Origin: Thermomonas flagellata
Lineage (GTDB): Bacteria > Pseudomonadota > Gammaproteobacteria > Xanthomonadales > Xanthomonadaceae
Reading direction: 5' to 3'
NCBI RefSeq assembly: GCF_022419185.1
Contig: NZ_JAJOZK010000002.1
Coordinates: 133,104-197,103 of the forward strand
Length of the DNA: 64,000 nt
The notes beneath the pieces are model-generated. The model saw only the letters and a program-made list of their open reading frames with translations, was not told the origin of the DNA and did not search any database. This document shows, in pieces, positions 38,002 through 47,667 of the stretch (position 1 is the stretch's first letter; each line of letters starts with the position of its first letter). A program made the position numbers and the translations under genes.

Positions 38002-38574
38002 ATGGAAATCAACATTGAATCTATTCTTTCTGAAATTGAAAGGGCGGACGATGGTGCGCTCAGAAATGAAATGATGAAAATGAATTTCGAGATAGATCAA
38101 GAAAAGTTCAGCTTTGCCTTTTCCGCGTATGGCGCAATAAAAAGACTTTCTAGTCTAGATGATGTAATTTTTGCGGGAGGAGTTGCTATCCCTCCCAGTG
38201 CGATTCCGGCTATTAAGCTGAGAAGCGTTGTCCTGCTAAAGCTTTATGTGGCTCTCGTTTATATGAGGAGCGACATATTGGAGCGAGGCCTGGATTCTGC
38301 GCCCGAGGGCTCTTTGCTTGAATTGTATAAAAAACTATACCGATCTGGCTGTACGAAGAAAGGAGAGGATACTCTCCCTCAGCGGATTAGAAATGCGCTT
38401 TGCCACGATGGGTTGTATTTTCTGATGCGGGAAAATCACATTGCAGTGAAATTCAATGACAGACAAGTGCAATTTGAGTTGCCGATCAATATTGTCGATC
38501 GTCTTTGCAATCAAATATTCAGATTTTATTTGATTGCATATGAGGTAAAAAATAATTCTAACGTTCGGGTTTAG
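38002..38574 (+). CDS. HEPN-motif protein in a low-GC island (putative RNase)
   Basis: The 190-aa product is not of a family I can name. It is mostly helical and contains IRNALCH (Arg130-x4-His135). This is the R-x4-6-H signature of HEPN domains, many of which are RNases in toxin-antitoxin, abortive-infection and CRISPR systems. Base composition is about 40% GC, with AAA, ATA and TTT codons, against 70% in both neighbours, so recent transfer is clear. It fills the whole island and has no partner gene. An ATG at 37987 would add five residues. The GGGGG at 37989-37993 favours 38002. Its stop directly abuts the rdgC stop. Confidence 0.8.
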   Translation: MEINIESILSEIERADDGALRNEMMKMNFEIDQEKFSFAFSAYGAIKRLSSLDDVIFAGGVAIPPSAIPAIKLRSVVLLKLYVALVYMRSDILERGLDSAPEGSLLELYKKLYRSGCTKKGEDTLPQRIRNALCHDGLYFLMRENHIAVKFNDRQVQFELPINIVDRLCNQIFRFYLIAYEVKNNSNVRV

Positions 38575-39477
38575 TTATCCCGCCTTACTGAGCCGGAACG
38601 CCTGCTCCAGCACCGGGAACAGGCGGCGGAACTCGCCGGTCATCAGCGCGAAGCGGGCCTGCAACTCGGCCACCAGGTCGTCGTGCTCGCTGGATTCCAG
38701 CGCGTCCACCGCGCCGTCCAGCAGCTTGAACTTGCGCACGATCAGGTCCTCGCCGATCACGCAGCTGACGTGGTCGTCCAGCACCAGCGCCAGCCGCGTG
38801 CACTGCTTGCCGGCCTCGAGGTGCTTGGCGATTTCCTCGCCCGACAGCTCCATGCGCTGGATCTTGACCACCGCGCCGGAATCGGCCGGGTCGCGCAGCT
38901 CGCACTCATCGCCCAGGGCGAGGCCGTCGGGCAGCGCATCGCCGGCCAGCCAGCCGGTGAGGATGGCGCGCGGCGCCACTTCCGCGTTCAGCGGCAGCGC
39001 CGGGAAGCTGCCCAGCGCGCGGCGTACTTCCGACACCACCGCCTCGGCCGACTTGCGCGAGGAGGTGTCGATCGCGATCACGCCGAGCGTGGCGTCCACC
39101 AGCGCGTCGGTGCGCACCGGGCGCACGAACGCGCGCGGCAAGAGCTCGGTCACCAGTTCGTCCTTGATCCGCTTGCGGGTGCGGCCGCCGGGCTTGCGGC
39201 CTTCCTTCTCCTCGATCGCGGCCAGCTTCTTCTGCAAGAGGTCGTTGACCACCGCGCCGGGCAGCAGCTTGTCCTCGCCGCCCACGGTCAGCCAGCGCGC
39301 GCCGTCGCACAGGTGCAGCAAGCCGTCGTGGTGCTGGCCCATGGGTGCGACGAAGCCGCGCGAGGACAGCTCCAGCGGGCCGACCGGCTTGAGCGCGCAT
39401 TCGGCCAGCTGCGCCTCGAGGTCGGACAGGTCGAGCGAGGACGGGAAGCGGAACAGGGTGAGGTTGCGGAAGAACAT
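38575..39477 (-). CDS. rdgC: Recombination-associated protein RdgC
   Basis: The 300-aa product begins MFFRNLTLFRF, characteristic of RdgC. WLTVGGEDKLLPGAVVND and the C-terminal region follow. RdgC forms a ring around double-stranded DNA and moderates RecA. It has an AGGA ribosome-binding site. The last codons (LSKAG, TAA) lie exactly at the edge of the low-GC island. Whether the original C-terminus was altered by the insertion cannot be judged here. Confidence 0.96.
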   Translation of the reverse strand: MFFRNLTLFRFPSSLDLSDLEAQLAECALKPVGPLELSSRGFVAPMGQHHDGLLHLCDGARWLTVGGEDKLLPGAVVNDLLQKKLAAIEEKEGRKPGGRTRKRIKDELVTELLPRAFVRPVRTDALVDATLGVIAIDTSSRKSAEAVVSEVRRALGSFPALPLNAEVAPRAILTGWLAGDALPDGLALGDECELRDPADSGAVVKIQRMELSGEEIAKHLEAGKQCTRLALVLDDHVSCVIGEDLIVRKFKLLDGAVDALESSEHDDLVAELQARFALMTGEFRRLFPVLEQAFRLSKAG

Positions 39478-39552
39478 CGGGAATCCTGTGCAAGGGCCGT
39501 CGCCAACGGAGGGACGGCGGCCGGGCGGAAATGCGGGAAACGCGGCGCGGGA

Positions 39553-40515
39553 TCAGGACTTCAAGATGTCCAGCCCGTCGTGGTTGCGCACCGGGTGCAG
39601 CGCCATCGCCACCGGTTCGGGCGCGGCCGGCGCGCCGGCTAGCCAGGCGTGGGCGTCGGGCGGCGGGGCGTCGCTGCGCCGGCCCAGCGCGAGGAAATCG
39701 AATAGCTTGGGGTCGGCCAGTTGCGACGGGCGGATGTCGCCCAGCGCGCGGGCGATGGTCTCGATCCGGCCGGGCGTCTCCTGCTCCCACTGCGCCAACA
39801 TCTTCTTCACTTGCTTGCGCTGCAGGTGCTCCTGCGAGCCGCACAGGTTGCAGGGGATGATCGGGAAGCCCTTGGCCTCGGCGTAGGCGGCGATGTCGTC
39901 CTCGCGCACGTAGGCCAGCGGCCGGATCACCACGTGCTTGCCGTCGTCGCTGAGCAGCTTGGGCGGCATGCCGCTCAACTTCGCGTGGAAAAACAGGTTG
40001 AGGAAGAAGGTGTTGACCATGTCGTCGCGATGGTGGCCCAGCGCGATCTTGGTGAACCCGTGCTGCGCGGCGTGCGTGTACAGCGCGCCGCGGCGCAGGC
40101 GCGAGCACAGCGAGCACATCGTCTTCCCCTCGGGGATGACGCGGCTGACCACCGAATAGGTGTCCTGCTCGAGGATGTGGAAATCGACCCCGATCGCGCG
40201 CAGGTAGTCCGGCAGCACGTGTTCCGGGAAGCCGGGCTGCTTCTGGTCGAGGTTGACCGCGGTGATGCTGAACTCGACCGGCGCCTTCTTCTGCAACTGC
40301 AGCAGCACGTCCAGCAGGGTGTAGCTGTCCTTGCCGCCGGACAGGCAGACCATGACCCTGTCGCCGTCCTCGATCATGCCGAAGTCGGCGATGGCCCTGC
40401 CCACCTGGTGGCGCAGGCGCTTGGCCAGCTTGTCGGCCTCGCGCTTGCGGCGCAGCGCGGCGGGATCGGCCGCGGCGGCGGCCGCGGGCGGGACGGTCGG
40501 GGACGAACGGGACAT
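39553..40515 (-). CDS. ttcA: tRNA 2-thiocytidine(32) synthetase
   Basis: The 320-aa product has the PP-loop [12 protein letters not shown] and the cluster-binding Cys pairs CSLC and [21 protein letters not shown] is typical of TtcA. It thiolates cytidine 32 of certain tRNAs using a [4Fe-4S] cluster. A TAGAAT hexamer lies 9 nt before the ATG, without a Shine-Dalgarno. Confidence 0.96.
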   Translation of the reverse strand: MSRSSPTVPPAAAAAADPAALRRKREADKLAKRLRHQVGRAIADFGMIEDGDRVMVCLSGGKDSYTLLDVLLQLQKKAPVEFSITAVNLDQKQPGFPEHVLPDYLRAIGVDFHILEQDTYSVVSRVIPEGKTMCSLCSRLRRGALYTHAAQHGFTKIALGHHRDDMVNTFFLNLFFHAKLSGMPPKLLSDDGKHVVIRPLAYVREDDIAAYAEAKGFPIIPCNLCGSQEHLQRKQVKKMLAQWEQETPGRIETIARALGDIRPSQLADPKLFDFLALGRRSDAPPPDAHAWLAGAPAAPEPVAMALHPVRNHDGLDILKS

Positions 40516-40567
40516 GGCCTGCGCATTCTACCCGCCGCCCGCCGCCGGCCCGCGCTATCCTCCCGGC

Positions 40568-40786
40568 GTGGAGCGTCCCCTCGATCCCGCCGAACAGTCG
40601 CGCCTGACGCGGCGCCTCGTGGCGCTGCGCGAGGAGCACCGCGACCTGGACGCGGCGATCGCCCGCCTGCAGGCCGACCCGCGCGCCGACGAGCTGGCGA
40701 TCCGCCGCCTGAAGAAGCGCAAGCTGCTGCTGAAGGACCAGATCGCCTGGATCGAGAACGCGCTGATCCCGGACGAGCCGGCCTAG
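40568..40786 (+). CDS. YdcH-family (DUF465) protein
   Basis: The 72-aa product is helical and charged, with EEHRDLDAAI and a C-terminal LKKRKLLLKDQI, the typical DUF465/YdcH signature. The start is a GTG at 40568, preceded by TATCCT 6 nt upstream and no Shine-Dalgarno, so it may be leaderless. The frame is open upstream, but that part reads backwards through ttcA. Its stop overlaps the converging plsB stop by 3 bp. The function is unknown. Confidence 0.8.
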   Translation: MERPLDPAEQSRLTRRLVALREEHRDLDAAIARLQADPRADELAIRRLKKRKLLLKDQIAWIENALIPDEPA

Positions 40787-43494
40787 CCGCGCGCGCCGTC
40801 GGCGGCCGCTGCGTCGCCCGCGCCGGCGTCGGCGGGGGCGGTGGTCTCCGGGCTGATCTTCTCGATGGTGTGGCGCAGTTCGCGGCCGAGCACGATGCGC
40901 GCGTCCTTGGCCCAGCCGTGCAGGCGCGCGTCGAACGCCAGCCGGCCCTCCTCGTCGGTCCACACCAGCTTGAGCTCGCGCAGCTTCTGGATGAAGCCGC
41001 GGAACAGCGCCTTGTCGAAGAACTCCGGGGCGACGTTGGCGTACAGCAGCGCCAGCCGCTGCGCCGCCAGCTGGCACAGCCGCTCCAGCTCGGCCGCGGT
41101 GAGGGTGCCGCTGCCGTTCTTCACCAGCACCGAGATAGCGATGTAGTAGCGCTCGAACGCCTGCTGCAGGGCGTGCCCGAGCGCGCGCAGGCGGAACACC
41201 TCGTCGCTCTGCCCGGAGCTGCGCTGGTAGATGCCGCCGTCGTCGTCGCCGACCCGCTGCAGCAGGCCCTCGCGCAGGTACACCGCCAGCACGCGGTCGA
41301 TCCGCTCGGCGAAGCCGTCCTCGTCCCACGGCAGGAACAGCTCCGCCTGCAGGAACGGGTACAGGGTGCGCCCCAGCCGCTGCAGCACGGCATGGCTCAT
41401 GCGCCGGTTGTTGAGGAAGCACACCGCGATCCAGGCCGAGGCGGTGAACAGGTGCAGCACGTTGTTGCGGAAGTAGGACAGCAGCACCGCCTGCTCGTCG
41501 TCCACCGCCAGCACGTCGCCCAGCGGGTGCGCGGTGCGCTGCAGGATGCCGATCTCCTCGCCATGGGCGACGATCTGCTCCGGGGTGTGCGGGGTCACGG
41601 TGACCCGGTCGGAGTAGGGCACCTCCGCCAGCAGGGTCTTGGCCAGCGCGATCTGCGCCAAGAGGTCGGCCTCGCCCATCGCGTGGCGCGGGGTCGAGAG
41701 CATCGCCAGCGCGAGCAGGTTGATCGGGTTGACGTCGGCGGCGCGGTTGATGTTGACCTGGATGCGCTGCGCCAGCGCGTCGATGGTATCCGCGAGCCAG
41801 GCCGGCTTGTCGTCCTCCGCCAGCGGGCGGCCGTCCCACGCGGTCGCATGCCGGGCGAGCACCTCGTGCAGGAGGGCGTCGAGCCGGATCGGCTCGCCGA
41901 AATTGACCACCACCTGGCCGTAGTTGCTGCGCAGCACGCGCGGGATGCCGGTCAGCAGCTGCCAGATGGATTCCTTCTCCTTCGGCTTGCCGGACAGCTC
42001 CTCGAGGTAGCTGCGCCCCTCCATCAGCTTCTCGTAGCCGATGTAGACCGGCTGGAACAGCACCGGGCGGGTCGGCTGGCGCAGGTAGGCGCGCACCGTC
42101 ATCGCCAGCGAGCCGCCCTTGGGTGGCAGCAGGCGGCCGGTGCGCGAACGCCCGCCCTCGATGAAGTACTCGATCGAATAGCCGCCGGCCACCAGCTGTG
42201 CCATGTACTCGCGGAACACCGCCGAATACAGCGCGTTGCCCTTGAAGCTGCGGCGGGCGAAGAACGCGCCGCCCTTGCGCAGCAGGGTGCCGACCACCGG
42301 CAGGTTGAGGTTGATCCCGGCGAAGATGTGCGGCGGCACGATGCCATGGGTGTACAGCAGGTAGCTCAGCAGCAGGTAGTCCATGTGGCTGCGGTGGCTG
42401 GGCGTGTACACCACCTCGTGCCCCGGCGCCTGCTGCTTGAAGCGGTCCAGGTGGTGGACCAGCACCCCGCGGTAGATCCGGTTCCACACCGGGGTCAGCA
42501 GGAAGCTGGCCGAGCGCACCACCGGGTGCGAGTAGTCGGCTGCGATCTCGTAGGCGTAGGCATGCGCCTTCTGCCAGGCGGTGTCGTAGTCGGAGCGGTC
42601 GCGCCGCGCCTGGTCGGCGATCGCCTCGCGCACCGCCGGCGCGGCCAGCACCTTGTCCACCAGCATGCGGCGGGTGGACAGGTCGGGCCCGACCACCACC
42701 TCGCGCACGCGCCGGAAGTGGGTGCGCAGCACGCGCGAGAGCTTGCGCACGGTGCGCTCCGGCTCCAGGCCCTCGGCCACGATCGCGCGCAGCGACACCG
42801 GCGGCGCGAACTGGACCAGGGTGTCGCGGCCGTTGAGCAGGATCGCCATCAGCCGGCGGAAGCGCCCGACCAGGGTCCAGTTCTCCGAGAACAGCACGCT
42901 GAACCAGCCGCTGCTGCGGGTCGGCGACTGCCCGACGAAGATCGACACCGGCACCAGCGCGACGTCCAGCGTCGGGTCGTCGCGGTGCGCCTGCAGCAGG
43001 CGCGCCAGCGAGCCGGAGTGGGTGCGGTGCTCGGGCCCGGGCACCAGCCCCAGCGCGCGCAGGGCGTTGCCGTGCCGGCGCGAGAGCGCGACGTAGGCGC
43101 GCCGGCGCCCGAGCGGGTCGCCCGGGATCGGCTGCAGCGGCGGCGGCAGCCCGGCCTCGCGGCAGGCGCGGTCCAGGATCAGCGCGTTCGACAGGCCGTA
43201 GTCCTCGAGCACGTAGCAGACCCGGCGGCCGTCGTCGTAGGCGCGCGGGTTGTCCGGCTCGAGGGTGATCGCCAGCCACGGGTCGAGCAGGCGCCCGAGC
43301 AGGCGCGCCCACAACGGGCGCCGGCGCGGCGTGCGCGCCGCCGCCGGCGTGGCGGCCGCAGGCGGCGCGGCCAGGAACTCCGGCAGCGGCAGCGGCGCGG
43401 AGTCCGGTGCCTGCGGCGCGTCGGTGCCCGATGCGGGCGGGTCGAACAGGCCGGGCTGCAGCGGGGGGTCGGGTCGGGTCGGCATCCGCGTCAT
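40783..43494 (-). CDS. plsB: Glycerol-3-phosphate 1-O-acyltransferase
   Basis: The 903-aa product is the large membrane-bound acyltransferase that starts phospholipid synthesis. The catalytic H-x4-D box is in SHRSHMDYL. GGAFFARRSFKGN, EGGRSRTGRLLPPKGG and VYIGYEKLMEG form the other conserved blocks. The length is slightly above E. coli PlsB because of a Pro/Ala-rich N-terminus. The ATG at 43494 overlaps the preceding lipoprotein stop by one base (TAATG). The ATG at 43485 is a minor alternative. Confidence 0.96.
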   Translation of the reverse strand: MTRMPTRPDPPLQPGLFDPPASGTDAPQAPDSAPLPLPEFLAAPPAAATPAAARTPRRRPLWARLLGRLLDPWLAITLEPDNPRAYDDGRRVCYVLEDYGLSNALILDRACREAGLPPPLQPIPGDPLGRRRAYVALSRRHGNALRALGLVPGPEHRTHSGSLARLLQAHRDDPTLDVALVPVSIFVGQSPTRSSGWFSVLFSENWTLVGRFRRLMAILLNGRDTLVQFAPPVSLRAIVAEGLEPERTVRKLSRVLRTHFRRVREVVVGPDLSTRRMLVDKVLAAPAVREAIADQARRDRSDYDTAWQKAHAYAYEIAADYSHPVVRSASFLLTPVWNRIYRGVLVHHLDRFKQQAPGHEVVYTPSHRSHMDYLLLSYLLYTHGIVPPHIFAGINLNLPVVGTLLRKGGAFFARRSFKGNALYSAVFREYMAQLVAGGYSIEYFIEGGRSRTGRLLPPKGGSLAMTVRAYLRQPTRPVLFQPVYIGYEKLMEGRSYLEELSGKPKEKESIWQLLTGIPRVLRSNYGQVVVNFGEPIRLDALLHEVLARHATAWDGRPLAEDDKPAWLADTIDALAQRIQVNINRAADVNPINLLALAMLSTPRHAMGEADLLAQIALAKTLLAEVPYSDRVTVTPHTPEQIVAHGEEIGILQRTAHPLGDVLAVDDEQAVLLSYFRNNVLHLFTASAWIAVCFLNNRRMSHAVLQRLGRTLYPFLQAELFLPWDEDGFAERIDRVLAVYLREGLLQRVGDDDGGIYQRSSGQSDEVFRLRALGHALQQAFERYYIAISVLVKNGSGTLTAAELERLCQLAAQRLALLYANVAPEFFDKALFRGFIQKLRELKLVWTDEEGRLAFDARLHGWAKDARIVLGRELRHTIEKISPETTAPADAGAGDAAAADGARG

Positions 43495-44417
43495 TATGGC
43501 GAAGCCACCCGCCCGCCGCCGGCGCCATCGAGGCTGGCGCGCGCGCGGCGCACATAGTCGGCTACGTACCATTCGCCGTCGAGGCGCACCATCGGCACCA
43601 CCGCGTCGATCTCGTGTGTGCCGAGCCGATAGCGCAGGCGCACCCGCGCCTGGTCGCCGGTCTGCTCCAGCAGCTGCACGCGCAGGCCGCGCAGGCTGGC
43701 GTCCAGATCCAGCCCGTACTGCGTGCGCAGCTGGGCCATCAGCGTGGCCAGGAACGGCGACAGCCGCTGCAGGCTGGCCTGCATGCCCAGGTCGGCGAAT
43801 GCGGCCTGGCCGCGCGCGGCGGGGATGCCGCTGCGGCGCGCGGCCGCGGCGAGCGCATCGAGGAAGCGGCGCGCGCGTCCCGGGTCCGCCAGCGGCGCGG
43901 CCAAGGCCCAGTCGCCCAGTGCGGCCAGCACCTGCAGGGTGTGCTCGCGTTCGTGCGGCGGGGTGTCGGCCTGGGCCTGCACGTATTCGCCGGCGAACAC
44001 CACCAGGGTGCGCACCGCCTGGTCGATGTCGCGGTCGGCGCCGGCGAACTGGCGGCGGAAGCCGGCCAGCAGGTCGGTTTCCGCGCCCGGCGCCTGCAGC
44101 GTGGCCAGCAGCGCCGGTAGCTTGGCGTCCAGCGGCAGTTCGTCCAGCGGCCAGCGGCTGCGGCCCTCGCGCCAGGCGGCCGCCACCTGCGCGTGCAGGG
44201 CCGGCGGCAGCGCGGCGCGGGCGAAGCCCGGCGCGTCGTGCGCGAGCAGGCGGTCGCGCAGGCGCAGGACGGCATGGGTCGGGGTGTCCGCGCGCACATT
44301 GGCGCCGGCGCGGCCATCGTCCGCGGCCTGCGGCGAGCGCGCGCAGCCCGCCAGCAGCGCCAGCACGGCCAGCAGCAGGAGCAGCGCCGGGGGGCTCCGG
44401 CGGCGGGTCAGACGCAT
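43494..44417 (-). CDS. Hypothetical lipoprotein upstream of plsB
   Basis: The 307-aa product has a lipobox LLAGC. A helical domain (about residues 45-200) is followed by a C-terminal NTF2-like segment (RVRLRYRLGTHEIDAVVPM, DGEWYVADYV). The family is not recognised. It is translationally coupled to plsB (TAATG), but co-translation does not tell the function. Anchoring in the outer or inner membrane is inferred from the lipobox. Confidence 0.72.
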   Translation of the reverse strand: MRLTRRRSPPALLLLLAVLALLAGCARSPQAADDGRAGANVRADTPTHAVLRLRDRLLAHDAPGFARAALPPALHAQVAAAWREGRSRWPLDELPLDAKLPALLATLQAPGAETDLLAGFRRQFAGADRDIDQAVRTLVVFAGEYVQAQADTPPHEREHTLQVLAALGDWALAAPLADPGRARRFLDALAAAARRSGIPAARGQAAFADLGMQASLQRLSPFLATLMAQLRTQYGLDLDASLRGLRVQLLEQTGDQARVRLRYRLGTHEIDAVVPMVRLDGEWYVADYVRRARASLDGAGGGRVASP

Positions 44418-44521
44418 GCGGGCGCGGCGGCGGCGGGCATGCGCGCAGTGTCCGGGCCGCTGCCGGCGGCCGCAAGCGCGCGCGGTCACGGAATGGGGGG
44501 CGCGCGGTGATCTGCGGCGAC

Positions 44522-44546
44522 AAAAAAGGAGGCCCGGGGCCTCCTT
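44522..44546 (-). terminator. Intrinsic terminator after the acid phosphatase gene
   Basis: A perfect 9-bp stem (AAGGAGGCC with GGCCTCCTT) around a 3-nt loop is followed on the minus strand by a run of six T (44522-44527). It lies about 100 bp past the acid phosphatase stop and isolates it from the lipoprotein-plsB genes. Confidence 0.85.
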
Positions 44547-44649
44547 CAAGCCGGCGCGAGGCCGGCGGACAGCGGTTGTGGCGGGGGTCAGCCTAGCGCC
44601 GCCGCCTTGCTCAGGCAATACCTGAAGAAATCGCTTGCAAGTGGATGAT

Positions 44650-45537
44650 TCAATTAGCAGTATCCAGCGCGTCGCGCTTGGCCTGCCGGCGCTGCTCGCG
44701 CGGCAGGCGCCAGGCGTTGTCGAACACCGCCGCCTCCCAGCCGCCGTAGCTGGGATTGGGCAGGGCGAACCAGCGCTCGCCGAACCAGTCGCGGTAGCGG
44801 CGCTCGATGGCGTCGCGCGCGGCCGGAGTGTTGTCCGGCACCTGCACGAAGTCCACCAGTTGGTCGCCGACCTGCACCAGGATCCGGTAGTGGCGGCTGG
44901 CCCAGCGCCGCCGGCAGGTCTTGTCGCTGCCCTGCGACTGGCAGCCCGGCACCTGCGTGCCCAGCCCCATGAAGGCGCCGTCGTCGTGCACCGGGAAGCC
45001 GAGCGCGCGCAGGTTGTCGAGGGTGGCGCGGTCGAGCGCGACCGCGCGGTTGGAGATGTACAGCACGGTGATCCCGCGCGCGGCCGCGGCCTGCGCGAAG
45101 GCGAGCGCGCCGGGCACCGCGCGCGCGCGGCGCTCCTCCGCCCACGCGCGCCAGCTGGCCTCGTCGTACTCGCCGCCGTTGCGCACCAGGCGCGCCTGGT
45201 AGGGCGAGTTGTCGAGCACGGTCTCGTCCACGTCCACGATCACCGCCGGCGGCAGCCCGGCGGCCGGACGATCGCGCTCGGCCGGCACCAGGGCGTCCCA
45301 GGACGGATCCGCCAGCGCGGCGGCGAGGCGGTCGCTGGCGGCGCGGTACACCGTCTCGGCCACCGCGCGGTATTCGGCCGACCGCTGCATCCACAGCACG
45401 GCGTTGAGGTTGTCGTCGGGCGCGACCACGGCCGTGGCCGGCGGAGGCGGCGGGGGCGGTGCGGCCGGCGGGGTAGAGCGGCAGGCGGACAGGCCGAGGG
45501 CCAGGGCGAGCAGGGCGACAGGCAGGGATGGGCGCAT
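44650..45537 (-). CDS. Class C (lipoprotein e(P4)-type) acid phosphatase
   Basis: The 295-aa HAD-superfamily phosphatase has a lipoprotein signal (LGLSAC, Cys19) and a Pro-rich linker. The catalytic motif VDVDETVLDNSPYQ and ITVLYISNRA follow, as in e(P4)/OlpA 5'-nucleotidases. It dephosphorylates nucleotides and other monoesters at the outer membrane or in the periplasm. A well-formed terminator follows. Confidence 0.92.
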   Translation of the reverse strand: MRPSLPVALLALALGLSACRSTPPAAPPPPPPPATAVVAPDDNLNAVLWMQRSAEYRAVAETVYRAASDRLAAALADPSWDALVPAERDRPAAGLPPAVIVDVDETVLDNSPYQARLVRNGGEYDEASWRAWAEERRARAVPGALAFAQAAAARGITVLYISNRAVALDRATLDNLRALGFPVHDDGAFMGLGTQVPGCQSQGSDKTCRRRWASRHYRILVQVGDQLVDFVQVPDNTPAARDAIERRYRDWFGERWFALPNPSYGGWEAAVFDNAWRLPREQRRQAKRDALDTAN

Positions 45538-45595
45538 GCGGGCGAAGCCGGGCGGGGGAGTGCGGAGTCTACTCCCGCGGGCGGGCAGCGCAGTG

Positions 45596-47605
45596 TCAGT
45601 CCGCCAGCAGGGCCTGGATGTTGGCGAAGCTGGCGCGGCGGCGCTCGGCGCGCTGCGCGGCCTCGGCCTCGGGGTCGGCGCCGTCGCGCTGGAGGTCGGC
45701 GGCGGGCAGCTCGTCGAGGAAGCGGCTGGGCGACAGCCGCACCCGGTCGCCCCAGCGCTGCGCCTCCTTCGCATACGACAGCCACAGCCGCTGTTTGGCG
45801 CGGGTGATGCCGACGTAGAACAGCCGCCGTTCCTCCTCGATCCGGCCTTCCTCGAGGCTGGCCTCGTGCGGCAGGGTGCCGTCCTCCAGCCCGACGATGA
45901 ACACGAAGCGGAACTCGAGGCCCTTGGAGGCGTGCAGCGACATCAGCCGCACCTGGTTGCCGGCCTCGCCCTTGTCGGCGTGCGACAGCAGCGCCAGCGC
46001 CGCGGCCAGCTCGCCGGGGCCGGAGGTCCTGGGTCCGTCGAACCAGTCGGCCAGCTCGTCGAGGTTGCGCCGGCGCGCCTGGAACTGGGCCTCGTCCTTG
46101 CAGGTGGCGCGCAGCGCGGCGAGCAGGCCGGAGCGCTCGTTGAGCTTGCGCACCAGCTCGGCCGGCGGCAGCGTGCGGGCGTCCGCGCGCAGGCCCTGCA
46201 CGATCGCCGAAAACCCCTGCAGCGCGTTGGCCGCGCGTGCCGGCAGCTGCTGCGCCACCGCCAGCGACTCGGCCGCGCGCGCCAGCGGCAGGTGCTTCTG
46301 GTGGGCCAACTCGCCCAGTTTCGCCAGGGTGCCGGCGCCGACGCCGCGGTTGGGCGACTGCACCGCGCGCAGGAAGGCGGCATCGTCGTCGGGGTTGGCC
46401 AGCAGGCGCAGCCAGGCCAGCGCATCCTTCACTTCGCCGCGGTCGAGGAAGGCGGTGCCGCCGCTGAGGTGGTAGGGGATGCGCAGCAGCTGCAGCGCCT
46501 TCTCCAGCGCGCGGCTCTGGTGGTTGCCGCGGAACAGGACGCAGAACTCGCCCCACGGCAGGCTGCCGTCGGCGGCGGCCTGCTGCCTGGCGATGAACTG
46601 GATCTCGGCCGCCACCTTCTCGGCCTCGTGCGCGGCATCGCGGCATTCCCACACGCGGATGCGCTCGCCGTCGGCGGCCTCGCTCCACAGCGTCTTGGGA
46701 TGTTCGTGCGGGTTGTGCGCGATCAGCGCGTTGGCGGCGCGCAGCACGCGCTTGGAGCAGCGGTAGTTCTGCTCCAGCTTGATGATCTTCAGCGCCGGAT
46801 AGTCGCGGCCCAGCGCCAGCAGGTTGTCCGGGTTGGCGCCGCGCCAGGCGTAGATGCTCTGGTCGTCGTCGCCCACGCAGGTGAACTGCCCGGCCGCGCC
46901 GGCGATCGCCTTCAGCAGCCGGTACTGCGCGTCGTTGGTGTCCTGCGCCTCGTCCACCAGCAGGTAGCCGATGCGCTCGCGCCAGCCCATCCGTGCGTCT
47001 TCGTCGGTTTCCAGCAGCTGCACCGGTAGCCGGATCAGGTCGTCGAAATCCACCGCGTTGAACGCGGCCAGCCGCTGCTGATAGCGCGCGTACAGCGCCG
47101 CCGCCTCGCGCTCGCGGGGGCTGCGCGCGGCCTCCGCCGCCTGTTCCGGCGACAGCCCGGCGTTCTTGGCGCGGCTGATCAGCTGCTGCATCGCCGCCAC
47201 CGCGTCGGGCTTGCTGCCGGGCGGCAGCAGGTCCTTGACCTGCGCGGCGGCATCGTCGGCGTCGAAGATCGAGAAGCCGCGGCGCAGGCCCAGCCTGGCG
47301 TGCTCGGTCTGCACGATCTTCAGCCCCAGCGCGTGGAAGGTACTGACGGTCAGCGCCTGCGCGGTGTCGCCCTGCAGGCGCTTGCCGACGCGCTCGCGCA
47401 TCTCGCGCGCGGACTTGTTGGTGAAGGTGATCGCCGCGATCCGCCGCGCCGGGTAGCGCCCGCTCTGCACCAGGTGCGCGATCTTCTCCACGATCACCCG
47501 GGTCTTGCCGCTGCCGGCGCCGGCCAGCACCAGCAGCGGGCCCTCGACGTGCAGGACCGCGGCGCGCTGCGGCGGATTCAAGCCGTGGAGGGGATCGCGG
47601 GACAT
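45596..47605 (-). CDS. rep: ATP-dependent DNA helicase Rep
   Basis: The 669-aa UvrD/Rep-family SF1A helicase has Walker A LAGAGSGKT (about residues 28-35), TFTNKSAREM, Walker B DEAQDTN, DDQSIYAWRGA, HASKGLEF and FYVGITRAK. The length matches Rep (about 670 aa) rather than UvrD (about 720). It removes protein roadblocks ahead of replication forks. A GACAAT hexamer 7 nt before the ATG and no Shine-Dalgarno suggest a leaderless start. It is divergent from tdk. Confidence 0.95.
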   Translation of the reverse strand: MSRDPLHGLNPPQRAAVLHVEGPLLVLAGAGSGKTRVIVEKIAHLVQSGRYPARRIAAITFTNKSAREMRERVGKRLQGDTAQALTVSTFHALGLKIVQTEHARLGLRRGFSIFDADDAAAQVKDLLPPGSKPDAVAAMQQLISRAKNAGLSPEQAAEAARSPREREAAALYARYQQRLAAFNAVDFDDLIRLPVQLLETDEDARMGWRERIGYLLVDEAQDTNDAQYRLLKAIAGAAGQFTCVGDDDQSIYAWRGANPDNLLALGRDYPALKIIKLEQNYRCSKRVLRAANALIAHNPHEHPKTLWSEAADGERIRVWECRDAAHEAEKVAAEIQFIARQQAAADGSLPWGEFCVLFRGNHQSRALEKALQLLRIPYHLSGGTAFLDRGEVKDALAWLRLLANPDDDAAFLRAVQSPNRGVGAGTLAKLGELAHQKHLPLARAAESLAVAQQLPARAANALQGFSAIVQGLRADARTLPPAELVRKLNERSGLLAALRATCKDEAQFQARRRNLDELADWFDGPRTSGPGELAAALALLSHADKGEAGNQVRLMSLHASKGLEFRFVFIVGLEDGTLPHEASLEEGRIEEERRLFYVGITRAKQRLWLSYAKEAQRWGDRVRLSPSRFLDELPAADLQRDGADPEAEAAQRAERRRASFANIQALLAD

Positions 47606-47667
47606 CGCGCGTATTGTCCCGGCCGGGCGCGGCGCCCGCCAGCCTTGTGCGCCGCTAGAATCCGTGC

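Noticed and set aside
37990-38577. HEPN gene as one half of a HEPN/MNT toxin-antitoxin pair
   Set aside because: No second gene exists in the island and neither neighbour resembles a nucleotidyltransferase antitoxin.
39721-43557. Very long open frame on the strand opposite plsB and ttcA, and similar giant frames opposite other genes (for example 9-2741, 38906-43555 and 13014-15383)
   Set aside because: They are Arg/Ala/Gln-rich shadow frames caused by high GC at third codon positions. They overlap well-recognised genes end to end and show no family motifs.
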